Of a DNA stretch of 9,224 nucleotides, positions 1 through 7,842 are shown one piece after another; the first letter of the stretch is position 1; the number at the start of each line of letters is the position of its first letter. A program made the position numbers and the translations under genes. The notes under the pieces were generated by a model. The model made no database searches, was not told where the DNA came from, and was given only the letters and a program-made list of their open reading frames with translations. The stretch is from Microbacteriaceae bacterium (GTDB taxonomy: Bacteria > Actinomycetota > Actinomycetes > Actinomycetales > Microbacteriaceae): NCBI GenBank assembly GCA_025463665.1, contig JAODAY010000266.1, forward strand, positions 1 through 9,224, read 5' to 3'.

Positions 1-738
1 GCAGGGGTCAGCATCCGTATCGGCGTCAATGCCGGGTCACTCGAGCCGAGCATCCTGGCGAAGTACGGCAAGGCCACGCCAGAAGCCCTCGTCGAGAGTG
101 CCGTCTGGGAGGCGAGCCTCTTCGAAGAGCACGACTTTCACGACTTCAAGATCTCGGTGAAGCACAACGACCCTGTCACCATGGTCAAGGCCTACCGCCT
201 GCTCGCCGAGCGCGGCGACTGGCCGCTGCACCTCGGTGTGACCGAGGCCGGCCCCGAGTTCCAGGGCACCATCAAGAGCGCAACGGCCTTCGGCGTGCTG
301 CTCGGCGAGGGAATCGGCGACACCATCCGCGTCTCGCTCTCCGCGCCCCCCGCGCAGGAGGTCAAGGTGGGACTGCAGATCCTGCAGTCGCTCGGCCTGC
401 GCGAGCGCAAGCTGGAGATCGTCTCGTGCCCGAGCTGCGGCCGCGCCCAGGTCGACGTCTACAAGCTTGCGAACGACGTGACGGAGGGTCTCGAGAAGAT
501 GACCGTGCCGCTGCGCGTCGCGGTGATGGGCTGTGTCGTCAACGGACCCGGCGAGGCCCGGGAGGCCGACCTCGGTGTGGCGAGCGGCAACGGCCGTGGC
601 CAGATCTTCGTCAAGGGCGAGGTCATCAAGACCGTGCCGGAGGCCGACATCGTGCAGACCCTCATCGAGGAAGCCAATCGACTGGCCGCCGAGATGCCCG
701 TCGGCGCGACCGGCTCGCCCGTCGTCGTCACGGCGTAG
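1..738 (+). CDS. ispG: 4-hydroxy-3-methylbut-2-en-1-yl diphosphate synthase (IspG/GcpE), 5' truncated by window edge
   Basis: IspG is the [4Fe-4S] enzyme of the MEP isoprenoid pathway that converts methylerythritol cyclodiphosphate to HMBPP in the cytosol. The frame is open from base 1 and gives 245 residues to a TAG stop. A complete actinobacterial IspG is about 380-390 residues, so roughly the first 140 are missing. The fragment opens in the TIM-barrel part ([10 protein letters not shown], then KISVKHNDP and [10 protein letters not shown]) and ends with the C-terminal ferredoxin-like cluster domain. The three expected cluster cysteines are visible: the pair in CPSCGR (codons at 427 and 436) and the one in [10 protein letters not shown] (codon at 532), where the conserved catalytic-region Glu (codon at 553) also lies. 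The tail after 'EANRLAAEM' is a short low-complexity extension. No damage is seen. Its neighbour proS is separated by 149 bases with its own promoter-like signal, so co-transcription is not required. The identification is very secure. Confidence 0.97.
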   Translation, partial: AGVSIRIGVNAGSLEPSILAKYGKATPEALVESAVWEASLFEEHDFHDFKISVKHNDPVTMVKAYRLLAERGDWPLHLGVTEAGPEFQGTIKSATAFGVLLGEGIGDTIRVSLSAPPAQEVKVGLQILQSLGLRERKLEIVSCPSCGRAQVDVYKLANDVTEGLEKMTVPLRVAVMGCVVNGPGEAREADLGVASGNGRGQIFVKGEVIKTVPEADIVQTLIEEANRLAAEMPVGATGSPVVVTA

Positions 739-808
739 CGGGTCGCGCGCGGCCCACCCTGCAGCGGGGCACGCTTCGGCTCCCGCGAGACCCGCCGCAC
801 AGCAGAAC

Positions 809-838
809 CTTGCCCCTCCGCAGGTGGGGTGGGGCGAG
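809..838 (+). terminator. GC-rich stem-loop after ispG, possible terminator
   Basis: Two alternative hairpins overlap here. The compact one pairs CCCCTCC (813-819) with GGTGGGG (823-829) around a 3-base loop, with one T-T mismatch. The longer one pairs CTTGCCCC (809-816) with GGGGCGAG (831-838), eight pairs including one G-T wobble. No T-run follows, so it is not a classical intrinsic terminator. Actinobacterial gene ends often carry such tail-less hairpins. It lies about 70 bases after the ispG stop and before the proposed proS promoter, which fits a role in ending the ispG transcript. That role is inference. Confidence 0.3.
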
Positions 839-862
839 CAGCTCGGAGTGGGTGCCCTGCTC
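836..862. repeat. 6-bp inverted repeat upstream of proS
   Basis: GAGCAG (836-841) and CTGCTC (857-862) form a perfect inverted repeat with 15 bases between the arms. It ends 12 bases before the proposed -10 of proS, so it overlaps where a -35 element would sit. It could be an operator or a chance palindrome in GC-rich DNA. A 6-bp arm is weak evidence by itself. Confidence 0.2.
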
Positions 863-874
863 CGCCGCCCCGCC

Positions 875-880
875 TAGACT
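875..880 (+). promoter_or_regulatory. Putative -10 element of proS giving a leaderless mRNA
   Basis: TAGACT fits the actinobacterial -10 pattern TAnnnT. Seven bases separate it from the GTG at 888, which places the expected transcription start on the start codon itself. The bases just before the GTG (TTGGCCGG) contain no good Shine-Dalgarno sequence, and no convincing -35 is seen. Leaderless transcripts starting at ATG or GTG are common in actinobacteria, so this spacing is meaningful. Confidence 0.5.
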
Positions 881-887
881 TGGCCGG

Positions 888-2651
888 GTGTCTACTCGTC
901 TCTCCCAGCTCTTTGTCCGTACTCTCCGCGAAGATCCCGTCGATGCCGAGGTAGCGAGCCATCGCCTGCTCGTCCGTGCCGGCTACATCCGCCGCCAGGC
1001 CCCGGGCATTTTCGCGTGGCTGCCGCTCGGGCTCAAGGTCAAGCGCAAGATCGAGGCGATAGTACGCGAGGAGATGGAGGCCGCCGGCGCCCAGGAGGTC
1101 CACTTTCCCGGGCTGCTGCCGCGCGAGGCGTACGAGGCGAGTGGCCGCTGGAGCGAATACGGCGACAGCCTGTTCCGATTGCAAGACCGAAATGGCGCCG
1201 ACTATCTCCTCGCCCCCACGCACGAGGAGGTCTTCACGCTCCTCGTCAAGGACCTCTACAGCTCATACAAGGACCTGCCGCTGTCGATCTACCAGATCCA
1301 GGACAAGTACCGCGACGAGGCGCGCTCGCGCGGCGGGCTGCTGCGAGGTCGCGAGTTCACGATGAAGGACGCGTACAGCTTCGACTACACCGACGCCGGT
1401 CTCGACCTCAGCTACCAGAAGCAGCGCGACGCCTATGAGCGCATCTTCACGCGCCTCGGTCTCGAGTACGCGATCGTCAAGGCCGATGCCGGCGCGATGG
1501 GCGGATCCCGCTCCGAGGAGTTCCTGCACCCGATGGCCGCGGGAGAAGACACCTTCGTACGCTCCGCCGGCGGCTACACCGCCAACGTCGAGGCGTTCGA
1601 GACAGTCGTGCCCGAGACGCTGCCTTTCGACGAGCTGCCGCAGGCGACGGTGTTCGACTCGCCCGACACCCCGACCATCCAGACTCTCGTCGACCTCGCG
1701 AACGCCGAGCAGCCGCGCCCCGACCGGGAGTGGACCGCGGCCGACACGCTCAAGAACGTCGTGCTCGCCCTCCGCCATCTCGACGGCGAGCGCGAACTCG
1801 TGGTCATCGGTCTCCCCGGCGACCGCGACGTCGACCTCAAGCGCGTCGAGGTCGCCTTCGCTCCCGCAGAGGTCGAGGCCGCGGGTGAGGCGGACTTCGC
1901 CAGGAACCCCGACCTCGTCAAGGGCTACATCGGGCCGTGGTCGCCGCTCGGGCCCATTCTCGGCGAAGAGTCGGCATCGGGCATCCGTTACCTGCTCGAC
2001 CCCCGCATCGTCGACGGCACCCAGTGGATCACGGGCGCGAACATCGACGAGAAGCACGTGCTCGGTCTCGTCGCCGGCCGCGACTTCACCGGCGACGGCT
2101 TCGTCGAAGCCTCCGACGTGCGCGCGGGCGACCCCGCGCCCGACGGCTCCGGCCCTGTCGAGCTCGCCCGCGGCATGGAGATCGGCCACGTGTTCCAGCT
2201 CGGGCGCAAGTACGCGGACGCACTCGGCCTCAAGGTGCTCGATGAGAACGGCAAGCTCGTCACCGTGACGATGGGTTCGTACGGCGTCGGCATCACGCGC
2301 ATCATGGCGGTCATCGCCGAGAGCACGAACGACGGCAAGGGCCTGCTCTGGCCCGCCAACGTGAGCCCCTTCGACGTGCACGTGGTCGCGGCCGGCAAGG
2401 AGCCCGTCGTCTGGGAGACCGCCGAAGCACTCGTGGCATCGCTCGAGGCCGGCGGCAGGGACGTGCTCTTCGACGACCGCCTCAAGGTCTCGCCCGGAGT
2501 GAAGTTCGGAGACGCGGAGCTCCTCGGCGTTCCCGTCATCGTGATCGTCGGGCGCGGCGCCGTGGACGGCAACGTTGAACTGTGGGACCGCCGCACCAAC
2601 GAGCGCACGCCGTACGCGGTGGCCGACCTGATCGGGGTTCTCACGGCATGA
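888..2651 (+). CDS. proS: Prolyl-tRNA synthetase, bacterial type with editing domain
   Basis: ProRS charges tRNA-Pro with proline in the cytosol. The product is 587 residues, normal for the long bacterial type with an INS editing domain. The frame is open further upstream, but GTG 888 yields the standard N-terminus [17 protein letters not shown], and homology stops there. Class II synthetase signatures are in order: motif 1 region ([10 protein letters not shown] followed by a conserved helix), the THEE loop at residues 111-114, motif 2 ([17 protein letters not shown], with Arg142), and motif 3 (GSYGVGITR, 463-471). Between motifs 2 and 3 lies the INS domain, about residues 220-400, which clears alanyl-tRNA-Pro. 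Lys289 in 'TLKNVV' is in the place of the known editing lysine (K279 of E. coli). The C-terminal anticodon-binding domain begins near '[11 protein letters not shown]'. The stop overlaps the moxR ATG (ATGA), so moxR translation is probably coupled to proS. Confidence 0.97.
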   Translation: MSTRLSQLFVRTLREDPVDAEVASHRLLVRAGYIRRQAPGIFAWLPLGLKVKRKIEAIVREEMEAAGAQEVHFPGLLPREAYEASGRWSEYGDSLFRLQDRNGADYLLAPTHEEVFTLLVKDLYSSYKDLPLSIYQIQDKYRDEARSRGGLLRGREFTMKDAYSFDYTDAGLDLSYQKQRDAYERIFTRLGLEYAIVKADAGAMGGSRSEEFLHPMAAGEDTFVRSAGGYTANVEAFETVVPETLPFDELPQATVFDSPDTPTIQTLVDLANAEQPRPDREWTAADTLKNVVLALRHLDGERELVVIGLPGDRDVDLKRVEVAFAPAEVEAAGEADFARNPDLVKGYIGPWSPLGPILGEESASGIRYLLDPRIVDGTQWITGANIDEKHVLGLVAGRDFTGDGFVEASDVRAGDPAPDGSGPVELARGMEIGHVFQLGRKYADALGLKVLDENGKLVTVTMGSYGVGITRIMAVIAESTNDGKGLLWPANVSPFDVHVVAAGKEPVVWETAEALVASLEAGGRDVLFDDRLKVSPGVKFGDAELLGVPVIVIVGRGAVDGNVELWDRRTNERTPYAVADLIGVLTA

Positions 2652-3658
2652 GCACCCGCATCACGGCGGCCGAGTTGGAGCGGGCGAGCGGAATTATGAA
2701 GACCGTCACGACCTCGTACGGCCACACGGTGGTCGGCCAGTCCGGTCTCCGGTCGAGCCTGCTCATCGCCCTGATGACCGGCGGGCACATCCTGCTCGAG
2801 AGCGTGCCGGGGCTCGCCAAGACGACGGCCGCCAAGGCCCTCGCCGACGCCGTGAGCGCGAGCTTCAAGCGCATCCAGTGCACGCCCGACCTGCTGCCGA
2901 GCGACATCATCGGCAGCCAGGTCTTCGACTACACGAACCAGGCGTTCACCACCCAGCTCGGGCCGGTGCACGCCAACTTCGTGCTGCTCGACGAGATCAA
3001 CCGCTCGAGCGCTAAGACGCAGAGCGCGATGCTCGAGGCGATGCAGGAGCGCCAGACGACGATCGGCGGCGAGATCTTCTCGCTGCCGCACCCGTTTCTG
3101 GTGCTCGCGACGCAGAACCCCATCGAGCAGGAGGGCACCTACCACCTGCCCGAGGCGCAGCTCGATCGCTTCCTTCTCAAGGAGGTGCTCGACTACCCCG
3201 AGTTCGCCGAGGAGATTGAGATTCTGGCCCGGCTCGAGGCCGGGGTCTTCGACCTCCCCGACGAAGGCGAGCACGAGGATGTCGCGCCGCCCACGGTCAC
3301 GATCGACGACGTGCTCTTTCTGCAGTCGATCACCCGCCGTGTGTTCGTCGACGACTCGATCACGAACTACATCGTGTCGGCCGTGTACATCACCCGGCAC
3401 GCCGAGAAGTACATCGGCGCCGAGCTCGGCTCGTGCATCGAGTACGGCGCGAGCCCGCGCGCGAGCATCGCGTTCAGCAAGGCGGCCAGGGCCCTCGCGC
3501 TGCTGAGCGGCCGGGACCACGTGCTGCCTGAGGACGTCAAGGCCCTGCGACACGTCGTTCTGCGGCACCGCATCATCCTGAATTTCGAGGCGATAGCCGA
3601 CAACATCGCACCCGAGACGATCATCGACGCGGTGTTCGACGCCGTGCAGGCGCCATAG
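2648..3658 (+). CDS. MoxR-family AAA+ ATPase
   Basis: MoxR ATPases are cytosolic AAA+ machines that act with VWA-domain partners in metal insertion, complex maturation or stress tolerance. The product is 336 residues, usual for the family. ATG 2648 overlaps the proS TGA by four bases and gives the expected MoxR N-terminus. Visible motifs are Walker [10 protein letters not shown] (51-59), Walker [10 protein letters not shown] (111-119), sensor 1 ATQNP (154-158), the arginine-finger region LPEAQLDRF (168-175) and the C-terminal lid with '[10 protein letters not shown]'. Most MoxR proteins read E-G-V-P-G at Walker A; here position 52 is Ser. The P-loop lysine and threonine are present, so ATP binding should survive. 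An acidic stretch (DEGEHED, near residue 207) sits between the core and the lid. It is followed after 10 bases by a DUF58 gene, the standard MoxR neighbour. Its substrate cannot be named from sequence. Confidence 0.95.
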   Translation: MSTRITAAELERASGIMKTVTTSYGHTVVGQSGLRSSLLIALMTGGHILLESVPGLAKTTAAKALADAVSASFKRIQCTPDLLPSDIIGSQVFDYTNQAFTTQLGPVHANFVLLDEINRSSAKTQSAMLEAMQERQTTIGGEIFSLPHPFLVLATQNPIEQEGTYHLPEAQLDRFLLKEVLDYPEFAEEIEILARLEAGVFDLPDEGEHEDVAPPTVTIDDVLFLQSITRRVFVDDSITNYIVSAVYITRHAEKYIGAELGSCIEYGASPRASIAFSKAARALALLSGRDHVLPEDVKALRHVVLRHRIILNFEAIADNIAPETIIDAVFDAVQAP

Positions 3659-3668
3659 GACTCTGGTC

Positions 3669-4556
3669 GTGACGAGCCTGCTGCGTCGCGTCAAGACAAC
3701 CCTCTCGATCCGCGCCCACCGGAGGGTGCGCGGACTCCTGGAGGGGGAGTACACCTCCGTCTTCCACGGGCGCAGCATGGAGTTCGATGACCTGCGCCCC
3801 TACATCGCCGGCGACGAGGTGCGCGACATCGACTGGAAGGCGACCGCGCGACTCGGCGTGCCGATGACGAAGCGCTTCATCGCCTCGCGCAAGCACACGA
3901 TCCTCGTGATCGCCGACACGGGCCGCAACATGGCGGCCCTCGCCGAGCATGGCGACACCAAACGCGACCTCGCGGTGCTCGCCGCCGGCACGATCGGGTA
4001 TCTCGCGATCAGGCACGGCGACCGCGTGGCCCTCGTCGCCGGCGACGCCGAGCACACGGTCTTCGTGCGCCCGGAATCGACAGAGCCGCACCTCGAACGC
4101 ATGCTGCAGCGCATCGACAGGAACACGACGACGGATGCCGCGGCGAGCGACCTGACAAAGCAATTGGAATACGCCGCGAAGGCGTTCCGGCGGCGCATGA
4201 TCGTGTTTGTGATCGCCGACGACCGTGAGCTCAGCGAGCCGGAGCAGCGCCTCGTGAGACGACTGTGCGTGCAGCACGAACTGCTCTGGTTGCGCATCGG
4301 CGACGCGGACATAATGCGGCCGGAGTGGAGCGGCTCCGACATGCACGACGTTCACGACGCAGCGCCGATTCCCGCGTTCCTGCGGGAGAGCCCGGCGCTG
4401 AGGGCCGAATTCGCCGCGGCGGTGCGTGCGAGCGCCGCCCGGTCGGCCGACGTCTTCGACAGCTTCGCCGTGAGCAGCAGGCGCGTGAGCTCGCTGTCCG
4501 ACGTGGTGCCCGGCCTCTTCCGCCTGCTGGAGGTGCATCGCCATGCCAGGAGGTGA
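3669..4556 (+). CDS. DUF58 domain protein (degenerate VWA fold), MoxR partner
   Basis: DUF58 proteins almost always sit beside moxR and are thought to be its cytosolic adaptor; the biochemical role is poorly defined. The product has 295 residues. The family signature is clear at residues 38-61: EFDDLRPYIAGDEVRDIDWK, with R61 following. A VWA-like fold follows, with a strand ending in VIADTGRNM (81-88). The metal-site motif D-x-S-x-S is here D83-T-G-R-N, so the two serines are lost and metal binding is doubtful. A second strand ends VIADDRELSE (181-190). No membrane segment is seen, and the basic N-terminus (RRVKTT, RAHRRVR) suggests contact with membrane lipid or a partner. GTG 3669 is the first start after the moxR stop and gives a typical N-terminus, though the ribosome site (GGA before it) is weak. 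The 3' end overlaps the next gene by 14 bases. Confidence 0.92.
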   Translation: MTSLLRRVKTTLSIRAHRRVRGLLEGEYTSVFHGRSMEFDDLRPYIAGDEVRDIDWKATARLGVPMTKRFIASRKHTILVIADTGRNMAALAEHGDTKRDLAVLAAGTIGYLAIRHGDRVALVAGDAEHTVFVRPESTEPHLERMLQRIDRNTTTDAAASDLTKQLEYAAKAFRRRMIVFVIADDRELSEPEQRLVRRLCVQHELLWLRIGDADIMRPEWSGSDMHDVHDAAPIPAFLRESPALRAEFAAAVRASAARSADVFDSFAVSSRRVSSLSDVVPGLFRLLEVHRHARR

Positions 4557-5010
4557 GAGCTTCTACCCGCCCGTGCAGTACTCGCCGCTCTGGTTCCTGC
4601 TCGGGGCGGGCATCCTCATCCTCATCCTCGCCTGGTACCTCGTGCTCTTCTTCAGCACCAGGGCCACGCGGCGGCCGCCGATGATCGTCGACGGCATGCC
4701 GGCCCTCACCGAGACTGCGCGTGACACCTACGTCGCCCGCATCGACGATGTCGGCCGCAGGTACTCCACCGGGCAGGTCAGCTTCAGCGGCGCCCACCAC
4801 GAACTGAGCGCTCTCGTGCGCACCTTTGCGGCGGAGTCGCGCGGCGTCAGGGCACAGTTCATGACGCTCGAAGACCTGCGGCACACGCCGCACCGCACGC
4901 TCGCCGAGACAGTCGGCACCCTGTACCCCGGCGCTTTCAGCGGAGACGAGCGGGGCAGCGTCGAGGCCGCGATCGCCCGGGCGCAGGAGCTGGTGCGCAC
5001 GTGGAACTGA
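4543..5010 (+). CDS. Small one-pass membrane protein, DUF4381-like, of the MoxR/VWA cassette
   Basis: The product is 155 residues with a short polar N-terminus (YPPVQYSP), one strong membrane helix at about 16-38 (LWFLLGAGILILILAWYLVL and onward), then a basic turn (TRATRRPP) and a soluble domain of about 110 residues. By the positive-inside rule the soluble domain faces the cytosol. Position between DUF58 and the first VWA gene, size and a tryptophan/proline-rich lead into one N-terminal helix match DUF4381 proteins of Bat-type operons. I could not confirm family membership by motif, so this is a context call. ATG 4543 is supported by GGAGG at 4529-4533 with a 9-base spacer. A second GGAGG-like stretch just inside the gene does not serve any sensible start. 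The 3' end overlaps the next gene by 10 bases. It may link cytosolic MoxR/DUF58 to the external VWA proteins (inference). Confidence 0.8.
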   Translation: MPGGESFYPPVQYSPLWFLLGAGILILILAWYLVLFFSTRATRRPPMIVDGMPALTETARDTYVARIDDVGRRYSTGQVSFSGAHHELSALVRTFAAESRGVRAQFMTLEDLRHTPHRTLAETVGTLYPGAFSGDERGSVEAAIARAQELVRTWN

Positions 5011-5999
5011 TCTTCTGGTGGGCGCCGCTCGTCTGGCTTGTCGTCATGGCGGTCGTGGTCGTGACGGTGGTGATCGTTTTGCGCAGGCGCGCGAAGGCCC
5101 GCCTCCGTGCGCCCGACTCGTCGCTGCCGATCGCCCACCGCGACCGGCTCACGGCGCTACCCGGTTACGCGAGGGCGCTGCGCCGTTACCGGCTCCTGCT
5201 CGCGGGCTTCGCGGCGTGTCTCGTGCTGCTGCTGGTCGCCGCGGTCGCGCTCAGCGCGCGGCCGGCGGCCGTGGCATCCGTTCAACCGGACCTCAAGAAC
5301 CGCGACATCGTGCTGTGCCTCGACATCTCGGGCTCGATGGTCGACTACGACAAGGAGGTGCTCGAGGTTTTCGGTGAACTCGCCGAACAATTCACGGGGG
5401 AGCGCATCAGCCTCGTCATCTTCAATGCCTCCGCCGTCACGCGGTTTCCGCTCACGAGCGACTACGGCTACATCTCCCGCCAGTTCGCCGAGTTGAGCGC
5501 CGAATTCGATTCCGAGACGGCCGACTACTACAGCGGCACCCTGTTCGGCGACGGGTCCTCGCTCGTCGGCGACGGTCTGGCCTCCTGCGCCGTGCGTTTT
5601 GACACCCCCGAGGTCGAGCGCAGCCGTTCGGTGATCCTCGTCACCGACAACCTCGTCGCGGGCGACCCGATCTTCACGCTGCCAGAGGCGGGCGCGCTGG
5701 CGAGAGACAAGGGCGTGCTTGTCTACGGCATCAACCCGGGCGACACCGCGGCGAAGTCCTACCTCGCGAACCTCGCGACGGAGTTCAGAACCGTCGTCGA
5801 ACAGACCGGCGGCGCCTACTTCTCGCTCGACGACCCCGAGACCATACCCGCGATCGTCGACGAGATCACCGCCCAGCAGGCCGCGACCATGGAGGGCGAG
5901 CCCGAACTCGTGCTCAGCGACCGTCCCGAGCCCTTCGTGCTGCTCGCCTTCCTCAGCCTGTGCGGATCGCTCGTGCTCGGGTGGAGGCTGCGCCGATGA
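5001..5999 (+). CDS. Membrane-anchored von Willebrand factor A domain protein (BatA-like)
   Basis: The product has 332 residues. Helix 1 spans about 4-27, a basic loop follows (RRRAKARLR), helix 2 is at about 65-86, the VWA domain covers about 100-295, and a last helix is at about 311-328 followed by a short basic tail (RLRR). This is the BatA/BatB arrangement, and the charge pattern places the VWA domain outside the membrane. The metal-ion-dependent adhesion site looks complete: D108-I-S-G-S112, Thr152 in PLTSD, and D216 in VTDN. Such domains bind protein ligands through a divalent metal. GTG 5001 overlaps the previous stop by 10 bases and has AGGAG at 4985-4989 with an 11-base spacer. The gene ends in an ATGA overlap with the second VWA gene, so the two are probably made together and may pair. 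The ligand is unknown. Confidence 0.92.
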   Translation: MELIFWWAPLVWLVVMAVVVVTVVIVLRRRAKARLRAPDSSLPIAHRDRLTALPGYARALRRYRLLLAGFAACLVLLLVAAVALSARPAAVASVQPDLKNRDIVLCLDISGSMVDYDKEVLEVFGELAEQFTGERISLVIFNASAVTRFPLTSDYGYISRQFAELSAEFDSETADYYSGTLFGDGSSLVGDGLASCAVRFDTPEVERSRSVILVTDNLVAGDPIFTLPEAGALARDKGVLVYGINPGDTAAKSYLANLATEFRTVVEQTGGAYFSLDDPETIPAIVDEITAQQAATMEGEPELVLSDRPEPFVLLAFLSLCGSLVLGWRLRR

Positions 6000-7093
6000 C
6001 CATCGACCCCGTCGCGCCCGTCGGCGTGCTCCTCCTCGTCACTCTGCTCCTCATCGCATTCGTGGCCTGGCGCGGAGTGCGCGCACCGACGCTGCGCGCC
6101 CGCCTCGGCTGGGCGCTCCGGCTCGTCGGCGTGCTCATGCTCTGCCTTGTCGCCCTGCGCCCCGTGATCCCCGCCCCCGCCGCAGACACGCCGAGCGCCT
6201 CAGGCGGGCTCGAGGTCTACATCGTCGCCGACACGACGAGCAGCATGGCCGCGGAGGACTGGGCGAGCGGCGCGCCGCGACTCGACGGCGTCAAGGCCGA
6301 CATTCGCGCGATGGCCGAGCAGCTGCGCGGCGCGAGCTTCTCCCTCGTGACCTTCGACGCCGCCGTCGTGCAGCGGGTTCCCCTGACCTCGGATGCCACG
6401 GCCCTCGTCTCGGCCAGTGACGTGCTCACGCAGGAGATCACCGCCTACTCCCAGGGCAGCAGCATCGACGAACCCGTCGCGCGGCTCACCGAGTTGCTCG
6501 CGGAGGCGGAGGAGGCGAGCCCCGACCAGGAACGCGTGCTGTTCTATCTCGGCGACGGGGAGCAGACGGCGAGCACCGAGCCCGGCTCTTTCGCCCCGCT
6601 CGCGCCGTACCTCGACGGGGGAGCGGTGCTCGGCTACGGCACCGGCGAGGGCGGCAGGATGCTGTCGTACTCCGGCTTCGTCGACCCGGACGGCACCGAG
6701 GAGTACATTCTCGACTTCGGTTCCACCGCCTCGGCAGACGCGTCACCCGCGATCTCCCGCATCGACGAGACACGGCTCGCGAAGGTGGCAGGCGAGCTCG
6801 GGGTGCCGTACGTGCACCGCGACGCCCGAGAGGCGATCGACCCGGTGCTCGGCGCGTTCGATGTCGGCGAGGTCGTCGTCGGCGATGTGGCATCCGGGGT
6901 CGCCACCGAGTTCTACTGGATACCCGCTGCGGTGCTCGGCGCGCTCGCCCTCCTCGAACTGCTCGGCCTCGCCGGGGCACTCGCCGAGCTGCGCCCGCTG
7001 ACGGCACGGCCGACCACGGCACGGCGGGCCGCGGGTTACGTGGTGGCAGCACCTCCGGCGGTCGGACGACTCCGAGGACGGGGGACCCCGTGA
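5996..7093 (+). CDS. Second membrane-anchored VWA domain protein (BatB-like), variant metal site
   Basis: The product has 365 residues from ATG 5996. This start overlaps the upstream TGA (ATGA) and has an excellent GGAGG at 5983-5987 with an 8-base spacer, so it is preferred over the upstream in-frame GTG at 5960. Helices lie at about 8-24 and 39-55, the VWA domain covers about 72-290, and a third helix is at about 309-332, followed by a basic, probably cytosolic tail of some 30 residues (ARPTTARRAAG and RLRGRG). The metal site reads D79-T-T-S-S83, so the first conserved serine is threonine; Thr131 (PLTSD) and D187 (YLGDGEQ) fill the other positions. It is divergent from the first VWA protein but shares its topology. 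The stop overlaps the next gene's start (GTGA), which indicates coupling. Its partner is inferred to be the neighbouring VWA protein. Confidence 0.9.
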   Translation: MTIDPVAPVGVLLLVTLLLIAFVAWRGVRAPTLRARLGWALRLVGVLMLCLVALRPVIPAPAADTPSASGGLEVYIVADTTSSMAAEDWASGAPRLDGVKADIRAMAEQLRGASFSLVTFDAAVVQRVPLTSDATALVSASDVLTQEITAYSQGSSIDEPVARLTELLAEAEEASPDQERVLFYLGDGEQTASTEPGSFAPLAPYLDGGAVLGYGTGEGGRMLSYSGFVDPDGTEEYILDFGSTASADASPAISRIDETRLAKVAGELGVPYVHRDAREAIDPVLGAFDVGEVVVGDVASGVATEFYWIPAAVLGALALLELLGLAGALAELRPLTARPTTARRAAGYVVAAPPAVGRLRGRGTP

Positions 7094-7806
7094 CCGACTT
7101 GGACGACCGACTCAACACCAACAGGCGCCGTCGACGCCGCCGACTTCTCCTGCTTGCCGCGACGCTGCCCCTCGTTATCGCGCTTCTCCTGCTCGCGATG
7201 CGGCTCATGGGGCTCTCGCTGGGTAACCAGGTCGCCTTGTCGCTGTTCGACGACGCCCGCTTCGAGGAGAGCGCCGAGCAGTCGACCACGCTGCTCGACG
7301 AGACCTTCTTCGAGCCGTACATTCCGTGGTTCAATCGCGGCAACGCCTACGCGGCGCAGGAGAAGTACACAGACGCCATCGACGACCTCGAGCACGCCCT
7401 CGAACTGGCACCCGCGTCCAGGCAGTGCGAGGTTCGCGTGAACCTCGCGCTCAGTTGGGAGCGCCTCGGCGACGTCTACGTCGCGGGCGGGTACTACCAG
7501 GGTGCGGTTCTCCTCTACGAGGCGGCGAAGGCCGTCATTCAGGAGGGTGACGAGTGCGTGCCCCCAGAACAGTCCGGTGAAGACCTGGATGCCGCGGACG
7601 CCCGCCTCGACGCCAAGATCGAGGCAGCGAAGCGCCTGCGCGACATCGCGGAGTCACAGGGCGGCGCGAACCCTGAGACCAACAGGGAGCAGCAGCTCGA
7701 CGAGCTCGGCCAGCAGGAGCAGCAGGGCGCGGAAGAAAAAGCTGAGGACGATGCCTTCGAGCGTGGCGACGGCGGGCAATCGGGCTACACCGAGAAACCA
7801 TGGTGA
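7090..7806 (+). CDS. Membrane-anchored TPR protein (BatC-like) ending the cassette
   Basis: The product has 238 residues. A run of seven arginines (12-18) is followed by a membrane helix at about 19-40, so the rest should lie outside the cell membrane. Two TPR-like units are visible: about 78-108 (WFNRGNAYAAQEKYTDAIDD and the following helix) and about 115-150 (NLALSWERLGDVYVAGGYYQ and onward). A charged, Gln/Glu-rich region follows (about 160-225), probably helical or disordered, and the protein ends GYTEKPW. C113 and C156 are the only cysteines and could form a disulfide bond if external (inference). GTG 7090 overlaps the previous TGA by four bases; the purine-rich GGGGGA at 7080-7085 may be its ribosome site. 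TPR proteins occur as BatC next to VWA proteins in Bat operons and serve as protein-binding scaffolds. The exact family was not verified. Confidence 0.88.
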   Translation: MTDLDDRLNTNRRRRRRRLLLLAATLPLVIALLLLAMRLMGLSLGNQVALSLFDDARFEESAEQSTTLLDETFFEPYIPWFNRGNAYAAQEKYTDAIDDLEHALELAPASRQCEVRVNLALSWERLGDVYVAGGYYQGAVLLYEAAKAVIQEGDECVPPEQSGEDLDAADARLDAKIEAAKRLRDIAESQGGANPETNREQQLDELGQQEQQGAEEKAEDDAFERGDGGQSGYTEKPW

Positions 7807-7812
7807 CCGCTT

Positions 7813-7842
7813 GGTAGCCCGAGGCGCGTCGGCTCGGGTACC
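7813..7842 (+). terminator. Strong stem-loop after the TPR gene, possible operon terminator
   Basis: GGTAGCCCGAG (7813-7823) pairs with CTCGGGTACC (7833-7842): ten base pairs with one bulged G at 7817, and a 9-base loop in which two further C-G pairs may form. It starts 7 bases after the TPR stop. No T-run follows, so it is not a standard intrinsic terminator, but position and strength fit a tail-less actinobacterial one. It could equally be the first element of the nusA leader. Confidence 0.4.

Noticed and set aside
426..887. Upstream extension of the proS frame into ispG
   Set aside because: The frame is open by chance, but the extra residues are Arg/Pro-rich, overlap ispG and have no ProRS homology. 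GTG 888 gives the standard N-terminus.
1263..2381. A 372-codon open frame on the minus strand
   Set aside because: It is wholly antisense to proS and mirrors its codons; no domain or ribosome site supports it.
1988..3778. A 596-codon open frame on the minus strand
   Set aside because: It lies antisense to proS, moxR and the start of DUF58, all of which have clear protein families. Long antisense frames are expected in high-GC DNA with G/C third positions, and the translation is Arg/Val/Asp-rich without recognisable domains.
5960..5995. Earlier GTG start for the second VWA gene
   Set aside because: ATG 5996 has a perfect GGAGG at 8 bases and an ATGA overlap with the previous gene. The upstream extension would be a 12-residue Arg-rich stretch with no support.
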